DNA of 5,788 bases from Candidatus Aerophobota bacterium. GTDB taxonomy: Bacteria; Chlamydiota; Chlamydiia; Chlamydiales; GCA-2402025. Every line of letters begins with the position of its first letter. The first letter of the stretch is position 1. The translations under genes and the position numbers were made by a program. Below the pieces are notes generated by a model. The model worked only from the letters and a program-made list of their open reading frames with translations. It did no database searches and was not told where the DNA came from. Positions 1-5,788 of this stretch are shown one piece after another. The stretch spans positions 4,364 to 10,151 of the forward strand of contig NVUU01000048.1 of NCBI GenBank assembly GCA_002402025.1, read 5' to 3'.

Positions 1-42
1 ACTATTTTAAACAAACAACTTACTAATCATTTTTTGACAAAT

Positions 43-69
43 TCAGCAATCTTGTACTTTAAGTGCTAA
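43..69 (+). promoter_or_regulatory. CIRCE-like operator, upstream copy
   Basis: TCAGCAATC (43-51, 7 of 9 against CIRCE) and AAGTGCTAA (61-69, 8 of 9) flank exactly 9 bases. At 15 of 18 this is the best match to the CIRCE consensus in the window. It lies just upstream of the TTGCAC/TATAAT promoter and overlaps the -10 region of the weaker alternative promoter at 34-63. It could be a second HrcA site acting with the one at 115-141, or the main operator if the upstream promoter is the one in use. Confidence 0.5.
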
Positions 70-74
70 AAATG

Positions 75-103
75 TTGCACTCCCATAGCTCCTTTGCTAT
101 AAT
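75..103 (+). promoter_or_regulatory. Promoter of the hrcA-grpE-dnaK operon
   Basis: A TTGCAC -35-like box (75-80; first three bases match the TTGACA consensus) is followed by a 17-base spacer and a perfect TATAAT -10 box (98-103). TG at 95-96, one base before the -10 box, makes it an extended -10 promoter. Transcription would start near 110, giving a leader of about 33 bases before hrcA. This is a housekeeping (sigma70/sigma66-type) promoter, as expected for a chlamydial heat-shock operon controlled by repression and not by a special sigma factor. A weaker alternative lies upstream: TTGACA at 34-39 with TTTAAG at 58-63 and an 18-base spacer. Confidence 0.7.
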
Positions 104-114
104 TGAGCTAGAAA

Positions 115-141
115 TTAGCAAATAAATAAGTTGAGTGCCAA
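115..141 (+). promoter_or_regulatory. CIRCE-like operator, HrcA binding site (promoter-proximal)
   Basis: The CIRCE consensus is TTAGCACTC, 9 bases, GAGTGCTAA. Here TTAGCAAAT (115-123, 6 of 9) and GAGTGCCAA (133-141, 8 of 9) are separated by exactly 9 bases, for 14 of 18 matches. It sits just downstream of the predicted transcription start and ends two bases before the hrcA ATG, a classic position for autorepression by HrcA. The right half also contains the GTG at 135 that could be mistaken for the hrcA start. Confidence 0.6.
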
Positions 142-143
142 TT

Positions 144-1292
144 ATGGTTAGTAGCGGTTCTAAAAAGCAGCAAAGAGAGACTAGTATCTTACTCGGCATC
201 ACGGACTTATACATTAAGACAGGAAAGCCTATCGGATCCAACACCCTGAAAGACTCAGGATTTGGACACTTAAGCTCTGCCACCATCCGTAACTACTTCT
301 CTAAACTAGAAGAGAGTGGATACCTAGAGCAGCAGCATTCTTCTGGAGGAAGGATCCCAACAGATCTTGCCTATAAGTACTATGCCAAGCAGACAGAAAG
401 CAAAGACACGCTTAGCAAAGCTCGAAAAAAAGCTATCGAGTCAGATCTGCAGTTCAAAGATAAGGAAGTCATAGGTTACTTAAATAAGGTTGTGAACCTT
501 ATCTCTGATTCAACAGATTGTGCAGCTTTCATCACATCTCCAAGATTTGATCAAGATTTTATCACAAGTGTCAAACTTCTTTCCCTTGAAGGTGGAAGAG
601 CGCTTGCCATCATGCTAACAAGTTTTGGAATGGTACATACAGAAGTGCTTTACACCGATATGAAACTGAGCAATTTTTGCCTAAAGCGTATCGAAATCTA
701 TTTTCATTTTAGAATGACAGGTCTTGATAAACCAGAGCTTGATGAAGACGAGCTAAAGCTTGCAGAGCATTTTTATAATGAGCTCATGTTAAGGCATATT
801 GTCGGTCATGCAACATTCATCCAAGACGATCTCTATAAGACAGGATTTTCAAAACTTCTCAATTACTTTGAATTTAGAGAAGCAGAGTCTCTTGCAAATG
901 GACTCTCTATCTTTGAAAACCCCAACCTCATGCACAAGCTTTGCGATGAAGTTTGCAAAGAGAATCATTTGAAATTCTGGATCGGTGACGATCTTGAAAA
1001 TTATGTTTCAGAAAATAGCGAGTGCGCAATTATCATGGTCCCCTATCATATTAGGCAAAAACCTGTAGGAGCCATCGGCATACTCGGTCCTACAAGAATC
1101 CCTTATAGGAAACTTTTTGAAATTTTGAAGACCACTTCAAAAACACTTAGCGACACGCTAAACAGTCTGCTCTTTAAGCACCAGATTAGCTACAGAATGC
1201 CTAAGTCAAATGCCTTGGATTATAAAAATTCTCCTTCGCATTTGAAAAGAACTGAAAATTTACTACTCGACGATCGGTCCAAACCTCGTTAA
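144..1292 (+). CDS. hrcA: Heat-inducible transcription repressor HrcA
   Basis: HrcA is the dimeric repressor that binds CIRCE operators and silences chaperone genes; in known systems GroEL keeps it active. The protein is 382 residues from the ATG at 144. The N-terminus carries a winged helix-turn-helix with the family motif LSSATIRNYF (about residues 43-52), followed by SGGRIPTDLAYKYY (about 67-80). The middle (about 105-340) corresponds to the GAF-like and inserted dimerization domains. About 38 residues (345-382) extend past the usual end, beginning KHQISYRMPK, and match my recollection of the Chlamydia-specific tail that modulates repressor activity. I prefer ATG 144 over GTG 135 because GTG lies inside the CIRCE right half; only a weak GAG (133-135) serves as Shine-Dalgarno. 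The gene is first in the operon and ends next to grpE, so HrcA should regulate itself and both chaperone genes. Confidence 0.95.
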   Translation: MVSSGSKKQQRETSILLGITDLYIKTGKPIGSNTLKDSGFGHLSSATIRNYFSKLEESGYLEQQHSSGGRIPTDLAYKYYAKQTESKDTLSKARKKAIESDLQFKDKEVIGYLNKVVNLISDSTDCAAFITSPRFDQDFITSVKLLSLEGGRALAIMLTSFGMVHTEVLYTDMKLSNFCLKRIEIYFHFRMTGLDKPELDEDELKLAEHFYNELMLRHIVGHATFIQDDLYKTGFSKLLNYFEFREAESLANGLSIFENPNLMHKLCDEVCKENHLKFWIGDDLENYVSENSECAIIMVPYHIRQKPVGAIGILGPTRIPYRKLFEILKTTSKTLSDTLNSLLFKHQISYRMPKSNALDYKNSPSHLKRTENLLLDDRSKPR

Positions 1293-1295
1293 ATG

Positions 1296-1301
1296 AAAGG
1301 A
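1296..1301 (+). promoter_or_regulatory. Ribosome binding site that decides the grpE start
   Basis: AAAGGA lies 6 bases before the ATG at 1308. It falls directly after the in-frame ATG at 1293, which abuts the hrcA stop codon and has no Shine-Dalgarno of its own. This favours 1308 as the true grpE start. Confidence 0.7.
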
Positions 1302-1307
1302 ATAAAA

Positions 1308-1904
1308 ATGGAAGATAAGAAAGCCCCAGATGACACTGAGGACACCTCTAAAGAAGCAGAGATTTTCAATGAAGACAAGAAGCACGAAAACTTAGAAAAA
1401 GAGCTTCATGAGAATCGCGACAAATACTTAAGAAGTTTGGCAGAGCTTGAAAACACAAGAAAGAGGATGCAAAAAGAGCGTCAAGATATGACGAAGTTTG
1501 CAGTAGACAGCGTTATTACAGACTTTATAGATCCACTTGACAGCCTAGAGAAGGCACTTGGGTTCAAAGATCAGATGTCTGAGGAAACTCGCAACTGGGC
1601 TATGGGTTTTGAGATGATCCTTGGCCAGTTTAAAGATGTACTTACGCAACATGGCGTAAAACCCTTCGATGCTGATGGATGCCAGTTTGACCCGCACCTT
1701 CATGAAGCTGTAGAAGCTGTCGAAACAACAGAACATAAAGAAGGCACAATACTTGAGGTCTTCGTAAAAGGTTATAACTCTGGAGATAGAACGCTGAGAG
1801 CTGCTCGCGTAAAGGTCGCAAAAGCGCCTAAAAAAGAATCTCCAGAAGAAGAAAAAAATCAAGAAAGTACAAACACTAAAGAAAAGGAGTCTAAAGATGG
1901 CTGA
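1308..1904 (+). CDS. grpE: GrpE, nucleotide-exchange factor for DnaK
   Basis: GrpE is the cytoplasmic dimer that opens the DnaK nucleotide pocket and releases ADP. The product is 198 residues from ATG 1308 (203 if the upstream ATG 1293 is used). An acidic, flexible N-terminus (about 1-28) leads into the long helix of the dimer stalk with [20 protein letters not shown] (38-57). The helical bundle follows, then the C-terminal beta domain with [20 protein letters not shown] (116-135) and [16 protein letters not shown] (157-172). These are the GrpE signature regions, and the beta domain is the part that contacts DnaK. A charged Lys/Glu-rich tail of about 25 residues follows the beta domain. The TGA stop overlaps the dnaK start by 8 bases, so translation of GrpE and DnaK is probably coupled. 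Confidence 0.95.
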   Translation: MEDKKAPDDTEDTSKEAEIFNEDKKHENLEKELHENRDKYLRSLAELENTRKRMQKERQDMTKFAVDSVITDFIDPLDSLEKALGFKDQMSEETRNWAMGFEMILGQFKDVLTQHGVKPFDADGCQFDPHLHEAVEAVETTEHKEGTILEVFVKGYNSGDRTLRAARVKVAKAPKKESPEEEKNQESTNTKEKESKDG

Positions 1905-3831
1905 GAAAAAAGATAAAGGAAGAATTATCGGGATCGACCTTGGAACAACAAACTCCTGCGTTTCTGTAATGGAAGGGGGAGTTGCTAAGGTAATCGCGAA
2001 CGCAGAAGGAACTAGAACAACACCTTCTGTTGTAGCTTACAAAGGAAAAGAAAGACTTGTTGGTATCCCTGCGAAAAGACAAGCGGTAACAAACCCTGAG
2101 AAAACACTTTCTTCAACAAAGCGTTTTATCGGAAGAAAGTTCCAAGAAGTTGAATCTGAAACAAAGACTGTTCCTTACAACGTAAAAGCCAACCAAAATG
2201 GTGATGTTGTCTTCGAAGTAGAAGATAAAACGATTTCACCAGAAGAAGTCGGTGCTCAAATCCTTATGAAGATGAAGGAAACAGCAGAAGAGTATCTTGG
2301 GGAAAAAGTTACAGGTGCTGTGATTACGGTTCCTGCTTACTTTAACGATTCACAAAGACAATCTACAAAAGACGCTGGAAAGATCGCAGGTCTTGATGTA
2401 AAGCGTATTATTCCAGAACCAACTGCCGCGGCACTTGCTTATGGTCTTGATAAAAAAGGCGACAAGAAAATCGCAGTTTTTGATCTTGGTGGTGGTACAT
2501 TTGATATTTCCGTTCTTGAGATCGGTGATGGTGTATTTGAAGTTCTTGCAACAAATGGTGATACTCACCTTGGTGGAGATGACTTTGATAATGCGATTAT
2601 CAACTGGATCCTAGAAGAGTTCAAAAAAGACAATAGCATTGATCTTGCGCAAGATAAGATGGCTCTTCAAAGACTTAGAGATGCTGCAGAAAAAGCAAAG
2701 ATCGAACTTTCTGGAACAACACAAACAGAGATCAACCAGCCGTTCATTACAATGGATGCAACAGGACCAAAGCACTTGCAGCTAACGCTTACAAGAGCAA
2801 AGCTTGAGTCCCTTATTGCAGATCTTGTTGAAAGAACAGTAGAGCCATGTGAGAAAGCACTGAAAGATGCAGGCCTTTCAAAGGAACAAATCCAGGATGT
2901 GATCCTTGTTGGCGGTATGTCAAGAATGCCGATTGTTCAAGCAAAAGTAGAAGAGATCTTCGGAAGAGAGCCGCATAAAGGGGTGAACCCTGATGAGGTT
3001 GTAGCAACTGGTGCTGCGATCCAGGGCGGAGTTCTTTCGGGAGATGTAAAAGACGTTCTACTGCTCGATGTGATTCCTCTAACACTTGGGATTGAAACGC
3101 TTGGTGGCGTTCTTACACCTCTTGTAGAAAGAAACACAACGATCCCAACGCAGAAGAAACAAGTTTTCTCAACAGCTGCAGACAACCAGTCAGCTGTAAC
3201 GATCGTCGTTCTACAGGGTGAGAGAAAAATGGCAAGTCACAACAAAGAAGTGGGCCGTTTTGATCTTACAGAGATCCCTCCAGCACCAAGAGGCGCTCCT
3301 CAAATTGAGGTAGCTTTTGATATCGATGCGGATGGTATTTTGCATGTATCTGCGAAAGATCTTGGTTCTGGTAAAGAGCAAAAGATTAAAATTGAAGCAA
3401 AATCAGGTCTTACTGATGATGAGATCACACGCATGGTAAAAGATGCAGAAGATCATAAAGAAGAAGATGACAAGATGAAAGAATCTGTTGATACAAAGAA
3501 CGAAGCAGACGCTCTTCTCTTTAGATCTGAAAAAGCTCTCAATGACTTTAAAGATAAGATCCCAGGAAATATAGCAACTGAGATCCAGGGCAAGATCGAA
3601 GCTCTTAAAAACGCTAAATCTGGCAATGATAACGCCGTGATTAGATCAGCGATTGATGATCTAAACACAACGATCCAAAAGATCGGTGAAAGCATGCAGA
3701 AAGGCGCAAAGGGAGCTCCTAATGCAGGTCCTACGTCAGCCAGCGAGCAAACTGCTAATGCATCTTCTAGAAAAGAAGACAATATCGAAGATGCTGAAGT
3801 TGAGATCTTAGACGATGAGAAAAAAGACTAA
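1897..3831 (+). CDS. dnaK: Molecular chaperone DnaK (Hsp70)
   Basis: DnaK is the ATP-dependent Hsp70 that binds exposed hydrophobic peptide segments, cycling with J-proteins and GrpE. The product is 644 residues, a normal bacterial length. The actin-like nucleotide-binding domain shows [12 protein letters not shown] (11-22, phosphate 1), TVPAYF (144-149), [12 protein letters not shown] (194-205, phosphate 2) and [11 protein letters not shown] (335-345). The interdomain linker is VLLLDV (387-392), leading into the substrate-binding beta domain ([12 protein letters not shown]). A helical lid follows, then a disordered Ala/Ser-rich stretch and the acidic end [10 protein letters not shown], close to the usual EEVD-like bacterial tail. 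Translation starts at ATG 1897 behind a strong AAGGAG (1884-1889, 7-base spacing) located inside grpE. No dnaJ follows, unlike many Firmicutes operons; the J-protein must be encoded elsewhere. Nothing appears broken. Confidence 0.98.
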   Translation: MAEKKDKGRIIGIDLGTTNSCVSVMEGGVAKVIANAEGTRTTPSVVAYKGKERLVGIPAKRQAVTNPEKTLSSTKRFIGRKFQEVESETKTVPYNVKANQNGDVVFEVEDKTISPEEVGAQILMKMKETAEEYLGEKVTGAVITVPAYFNDSQRQSTKDAGKIAGLDVKRIIPEPTAAALAYGLDKKGDKKIAVFDLGGGTFDISVLEIGDGVFEVLATNGDTHLGGDDFDNAIINWILEEFKKDNSIDLAQDKMALQRLRDAAEKAKIELSGTTQTEINQPFITMDATGPKHLQLTLTRAKLESLIADLVERTVEPCEKALKDAGLSKEQIQDVILVGGMSRMPIVQAKVEEIFGREPHKGVNPDEVVATGAAIQGGVLSGDVKDVLLLDVIPLTLGIETLGGVLTPLVERNTTIPTQKKQVFSTAADNQSAVTIVVLQGERKMASHNKEVGRFDLTEIPPAPRGAPQIEVAFDIDADGILHVSAKDLGSGKEQKIKIEAKSGLTDDEITRMVKDAEDHKEEDDKMKESVDTKNEADALLFRSEKALNDFKDKIPGNIATEIQGKIEALKNAKSGNDNAVIRSAIDDLNTTIQKIGESMQKGAKGAPNAGPTSASEQTANASSRKEDNIEDAEVEILDDEKKD

Positions 3832-3864
3832 GATACTTTAGCTATCAACTTTATGTTTGTATAT

Positions 3865-3895
3865 AAAGGCCATCTATTATTAGATGGCCTTTTTT
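3865..3895 (+). terminator. Rho-independent terminator of the heat-shock operon
   Basis: AAAGGCCATCTA (3865-3876) pairs perfectly with TAGATGGCCTTT (3881-3892) around a TTAT loop. This gives a 12-base-pair stem that runs into a T tract (3890-3895). It begins 33 bases after the dnaK stop and separates the chaperone operon from the acetyltransferase gene. Because A-rich bases also precede the stem, it may work in both directions, although there is no minus-strand gene here to need it. Confidence 0.93.
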
Positions 3896-3898
3896 ATC

Positions 3899-3928
3899 TA
3901 GGCATAAATATGAAACCCTTCTTATACT
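3899..3928 (+). promoter_or_regulatory. Possible promoter for the acetyltransferase gene
   Basis: TAGGCA (3899-3904, 4 of 6 against TTGACA) and TATACT (3923-3928, 5 of 6 against TATAAT) are 18 bases apart, directly after the terminator. Transcription would start near 3935. If real, the mRNA begins after the ATG at 3910, and translation would have to start at ATG 3964. This is a weak match in AT-rich DNA. Confidence 0.3.
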
Positions 3929-4506
3929 TAGCAGCGGCTCTATTCACATTAACAGGTAATTGTATGTCTAAAGAAAATCTCACCTTCACAGAAGCAAATA
4001 AATCCCATGAAGCACTCATCCATACATGGCTTGCAAAGGACCATATAAAGCCTTACTTCTATGGCGATGGTTTAAAAAATACTCTTAAGAATTTAGAACT
4101 CTTTGTAAATGGTATCGATCGTAATGATGACTACAGCTTTAAACACTTCGTTGCGTTTTGTGACGGGAAACCTTTTGGCTTTATTATGACCTCTCCTATT
4201 GATGGTCCCCACAGTCCTGATGATCCTTACGATAAGTGGTTCATTGAGGGCAAAAAAACCATGACTCTTGATCTTTTGATTGGGGAAGAAAATCTCCTTG
4301 GGAAAGGTCTTGGCACGCAGATGATCAAAGAGTTTATACAAAGTAGAGATGTAGACTTTGTTTTAATCGATCCTGCCGTATCGAATAAAAGGGCCATCCA
4401 CGTCTATGAGAAAGCGGGCTTCTCTCAAAAAGAAGAGTTCATCCCCTCTTTCAATCCCACACCTCATGTCATGATGAGACTTGAAACCACTTCTACTAGC
4501 CATTAA
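3910..4506 (+). CDS. GNAT-family acetyltransferase, AAC(6')-like
   Basis: This predicted GNAT N-acetyltransferase would move an acetyl group from acetyl-CoA to an amine. The catalytic part is about 180 residues, numbered here from ATG 3964. It opens with an LIHTWLAKDHIKPYFYG region (18-34), followed by acetyl-CoA motif A, LLGKGLGTQMI (111-121), and DPAVSNKRAIHVYEKAGF (136-153). This layout resembles aminoglycoside 6'-N-acetyltransferases and related acyl transferases. The substrate cannot be read from sequence, and resistance activity is not shown. The start is uncertain. ATG 3910 adds 18 residues, MKPFLYLAAALFTLTGNC, that look like a signal peptide; the terminal Cys is not in a canonical lipobox because Asn precedes it. 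ATG 3964 gives a cytoplasmic enzyme of typical length with an AGG 7 bases upstream. An ATG at 3853 is unlikely because it precedes the terminator. The gene lies between that terminator and the ABC-F promoter, so it is probably a single-gene unit. Confidence 0.8.
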   Translation: MKPFLYLAAALFTLTGNCMSKENLTFTEANKSHEALIHTWLAKDHIKPYFYGDGLKNTLKNLELFVNGIDRNDDYSFKHFVAFCDGKPFGFIMTSPIDGPHSPDDPYDKWFIEGKKTMTLDLLIGEENLLGKGLGTQMIKEFIQSRDVDFVLIDPAVSNKRAIHVYEKAGFSQKEEFIPSFNPTPHVMMRLETTSTSH

Positions 4507-4529
4507 TTATCAGACAGATCCCTCGTGAA

Positions 4530-4558
4530 TTGCACAAAAAATTAATATGTGTTATTAT
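4530..4558 (+). promoter_or_regulatory. Promoter of the ABC-F gene
   Basis: TTGCAC (4530-4535) and TATTAT (4553-4558) are separated by 17 bases, with TG at 4550-4551 forming an extended -10. The layout is nearly identical to the hrcA promoter. Transcription would begin near 4565, placing a Shine-Dalgarno and a three-codon reading frame at the very start of the mRNA and leaving an untranslated leader of about 75 bases before the ABC-F start. Confidence 0.65.
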
Positions 4559-4576
4559 GAGGGTATCTTAAAAGGA

Positions 4577-4640
4577 GAGCTCTACCAATGAGAAAATAAG
4601 TTTTATCCCAGTTTTTTTAAATTTAACCTTGGTAAAGCTT
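4577..4640 (+). promoter_or_regulatory. Leader hairpin that could mask the ABC-F start
   Basis: GAGCTCTACCAA (4577-4588) can pair with TTGGTAAAGCTT (4629-4640) over 12 positions, with one C-A mismatch and one G-U wobble. The loop of 40 bases contains most of the Met-Arg-Lys frame. The left arm runs from the end of the strong Shine-Dalgarno to the A of the leader ATG. The right arm ends at the base before the ABC-F ATG and covers its only, weak, ribosome-binding sequence. A ribosome held on the leader frame would disrupt this stem. Chance pairing in AT-rich DNA is possible. Confidence 0.4.
4588..4599 (+). CDS. Candidate leader minigene (Met-Arg-Lys-stop)
   Basis: An ATG at 4588 is followed by AGA, AAA and TAA. 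Upstream is AAGGAG (4572-4577), the strongest Shine-Dalgarno in this region, 10 bases before the ATG. The frame is not in phase with the ABC-F gene, so it is not an alternative start for it. In known antibiotic-resistance ABC-F genes, short leader peptides in this position sense drug-stalled ribosomes. A leader role here is inferred from position; the frame is too short for any protein-level evidence. Confidence 0.35.
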   Translation: MRK

Positions 4641-5788
4641 ATGTCTAAACTCCTATTACAATACACGCATGTATATAAATCTTTTGATACCCGTACTCTA
4701 TTTGAGGATATTTCTCTTTCGATCAATGAAGGAGAGTCATTTGCTCTTGTTGGCAAAAATGGCTGCGGGAAAACAACCCTTCTTAACATCCTTGTAGGAT
4801 CTTGCGATCCATCACGGTGCAACTCATATAGAGCGCCTGATCTGCGTATCGGATATCTTCCCCAAGAAGTTATCTTGGAGGATGAGGGTATTTCAGCACG
4901 AGAGTATATGGAAGACGCTTCTCTCTCTTTACTTGAAAAAAAGATGGCGGAATGCCTCGAAAATGAAAATCGCTTAGCTGAATGGGAAAAGCTTCACGAA
5001 GAGTATGAAAAACTCGGAGGCTATGATAGGCCCCCTCTTGAAAAATTACTCCATGGGCTAAAACTTGATGCACTAGATCTTGATAAAAGAATATCTGATT
5101 TAAGTAGCGGCCAAAGACTACGGATAGCACTTGCAAAAGCCCTGATTAAAGGCCCTGATCTGCTACTTCTTGATGAGCCCACAAACCATCTTGATAAAGA
5201 GATGATCCAATGGCTTAAAGAAACTCTTAAAGGTTGCAAAGGGGCTGTTGTGATTGTTTCTCATGATAGGGCATTTCTAAATGCTACCTGCAACCGCTTA
5301 ATCGATATTGCAGATGCGAAACTAAATACCTATCAAGGGAGTTATGACTTTTACCTAAAAGAGAAACAAAGAGAACTTGAAAACAAACTTAAAGCTTATG
5401 AAGAGCAGAAGGAGGAAGTAAAAAGCCTTAAGATGCAAATCAAAGCGATTACTTTTGCAAAAGGAAAGCCTGTTCCCCCGAAAGACAATAACATCATGGC
5501 TTACGATAGACGCGCTGACAAGAACCAAAAGGCGGTTTCTCGCAACGTCAATGATTTAAAAGTGCGTCTTGAGCTCCTTGAGAAGAAAGCTCCTAAGCAT
5601 CCAAAACCAAAAACCATCAAAGGTTTAAGATTTTCTCCTGCAGAGCTCTCTGTAGCAAGTATCATCGAGTGCGACAACATCTCCAAATCATTTGGAGAGC
5701 TTGTTGTTTTTTCGAACATTTCTAAAACTTTAAGCAAAGGTGATCGCATCATTTTGACAGGAAAAAACGGCTCCGGGAAAACAACCTT
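4641..5788 (+). CDS. ABC-F family ATPase, possibly ribosome protection type (3' end missing)
   Basis: ABC-F proteins are soluble twin-ATPase factors that bind the ribosomal E site and act in translation or protect ribosomes from antibiotics. The first 382 codons are present; the frame is open at the window edge. The first ATPase domain has Walker A GKNGCGKTT (38-46), Q-loop LPQE (73-76), signature LSSGQ (154-158), Walker B LLLLDEP (174-180, catalytic Glu179) with the ABC-F hallmark TNHLD (181-185), and switch His208. A charged helical linker of about 90 residues (240-330) holds KDNNIMAYDRRADKNQKAVS (281-300), then a proline/lysine stretch. This is the element that reaches toward P-site tRNA. 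The second Walker A, GKNGSGKTT (374-382), ends the window. There are no membrane segments, so it is not a transporter. The region between Q-loop and signature looks too short for a full EttA-type Arm. The linker style reminds me of resistance ABC-F proteins, but subfamily placement needs a tree. The start at 4641 has only a weak Shine-Dalgarno. Confidence 0.92.
   Translation, partial: MSKLLLQYTHVYKSFDTRTLFEDISLSINEGESFALVGKNGCGKTTLLNILVGSCDPSRCNSYRAPDLRIGYLPQEVILEDEGISAREYMEDASLSLLEKKMAECLENENRLAEWEKLHEEYEKLGGYDRPPLEKLLHGLKLDALDLDKRISDLSSGQRLRIALAKALIKGPDLLLLDEPTNHLDKEMIQWLKETLKGCKGAVVIVSHDRAFLNATCNRLIDIADAKLNTYQGSYDFYLKEKQRELENKLKAYEEQKEEVKSLKMQIKAITFAKGKPVPPKDNNIMAYDRRADKNQKAVSRNVNDLKVRLELLEKKAPKHPKPKTIKGLRFSPAELSVASIIECDNISKSFGELVVFSNISKTLSKGDRIILTGKNGSGKTT

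Noticed and set aside
1..42. End of an upstream gene or a small ORF at the left edge
   Set aside because: The stretch is AT-rich with stops in view and shows no coding signal or hairpin.
135..143. GTG at 135 as the hrcA start
   Set aside because: It lies inside the CIRCE right half with poor ribosome-binding context. The ATG three codons later fits better.
2813..3185. Long minus-strand open frames inside dnaK
   Set aside because: They lie opposite a fully intact dnaK, resemble no family I recognise, and are shadows of its codon pattern.
3853..3909. Extended acetyltransferase start at ATG 3853
   Set aside because: The frame would run through the strong terminator hairpin at 3865-3895, and the added residues have no GNAT character.
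4601..4626. Possible intrinsic terminator in the ABC-F leader (T run at 4612-4618)
   Set aside because: No GC-rich stem precedes the T run. The only long pairing in the leader spans it, so control of translation is more plausible than termination.
4568..5239. Minus-strand open frames opposite the start of the ABC-F gene
   Set aside because: The + strand frame carries every ABC-F motif without interruption. The minus-strand translations show no recognisable domain.

Overview
The window reads as a piece of a Chlamydiota chromosome, most likely an environmental (Parachlamydia-, Waddlia- or Simkania-like) lineage. The evidence is the order hrcA-grpE-dnaK with no dnaJ behind it, an HrcA with the long C-terminal tail known from chlamydial HrcA proteins, and a moderately AT-rich composition. 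The phylum is an inference from remembered family features. Genus cannot be fixed from the sequence alone.

Region 1 (1-3895) is a heat-shock operon on the + strand. A short AT-rich leader holds a good sigma70/sigma66-type promoter (TTGCAC, 17 bases, TATAAT with an extended TG) and three CIRCE-like inverted repeats of different quality. Then come hrcA (repressor), grpE (nucleotide-exchange factor) and dnaK (Hsp70). Genes are tightly packed: the hrcA stop is only 15 bases before the preferred grpE start, and the grpE and dnaK reading frames overlap by 8 bases. The operon closes with a strong intrinsic terminator at 3865-3895. Expected logic: HrcA binds CIRCE and represses its own operon until stress titrates the chaperone system. 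DnaK and GrpE together form the ATP-driven folding machine.

Region 2 (3896-5788) is a different kind of cargo. It holds a GNAT acetyltransferase resembling the AAC(6')-type family, then an ABC-F ATPase that runs off the right edge of the window. The ABC-F gene has its own promoter (TTGCAC, 17 bases, TATTAT, again extended). Its short leader carries a strong Shine-Dalgarno in front of a three-codon reading frame (Met-Arg-Lys-stop). A long inverted repeat can pair the leader-ORF start region with the bases just before the ABC-F ATG. That layout resembles the ribosome-sensing leaders known for antibiotic-resistance ABC-F genes and is the most interesting thing in the window.

All genes are on the + strand. 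I found no convincing gene on the minus strand, no tRNA or rRNA, no CRISPR and no insertion sequence. No stretch over 300 bases lacks a gene. The two gaps of note (1-143 and 4507-4640) are described as regulatory regions.
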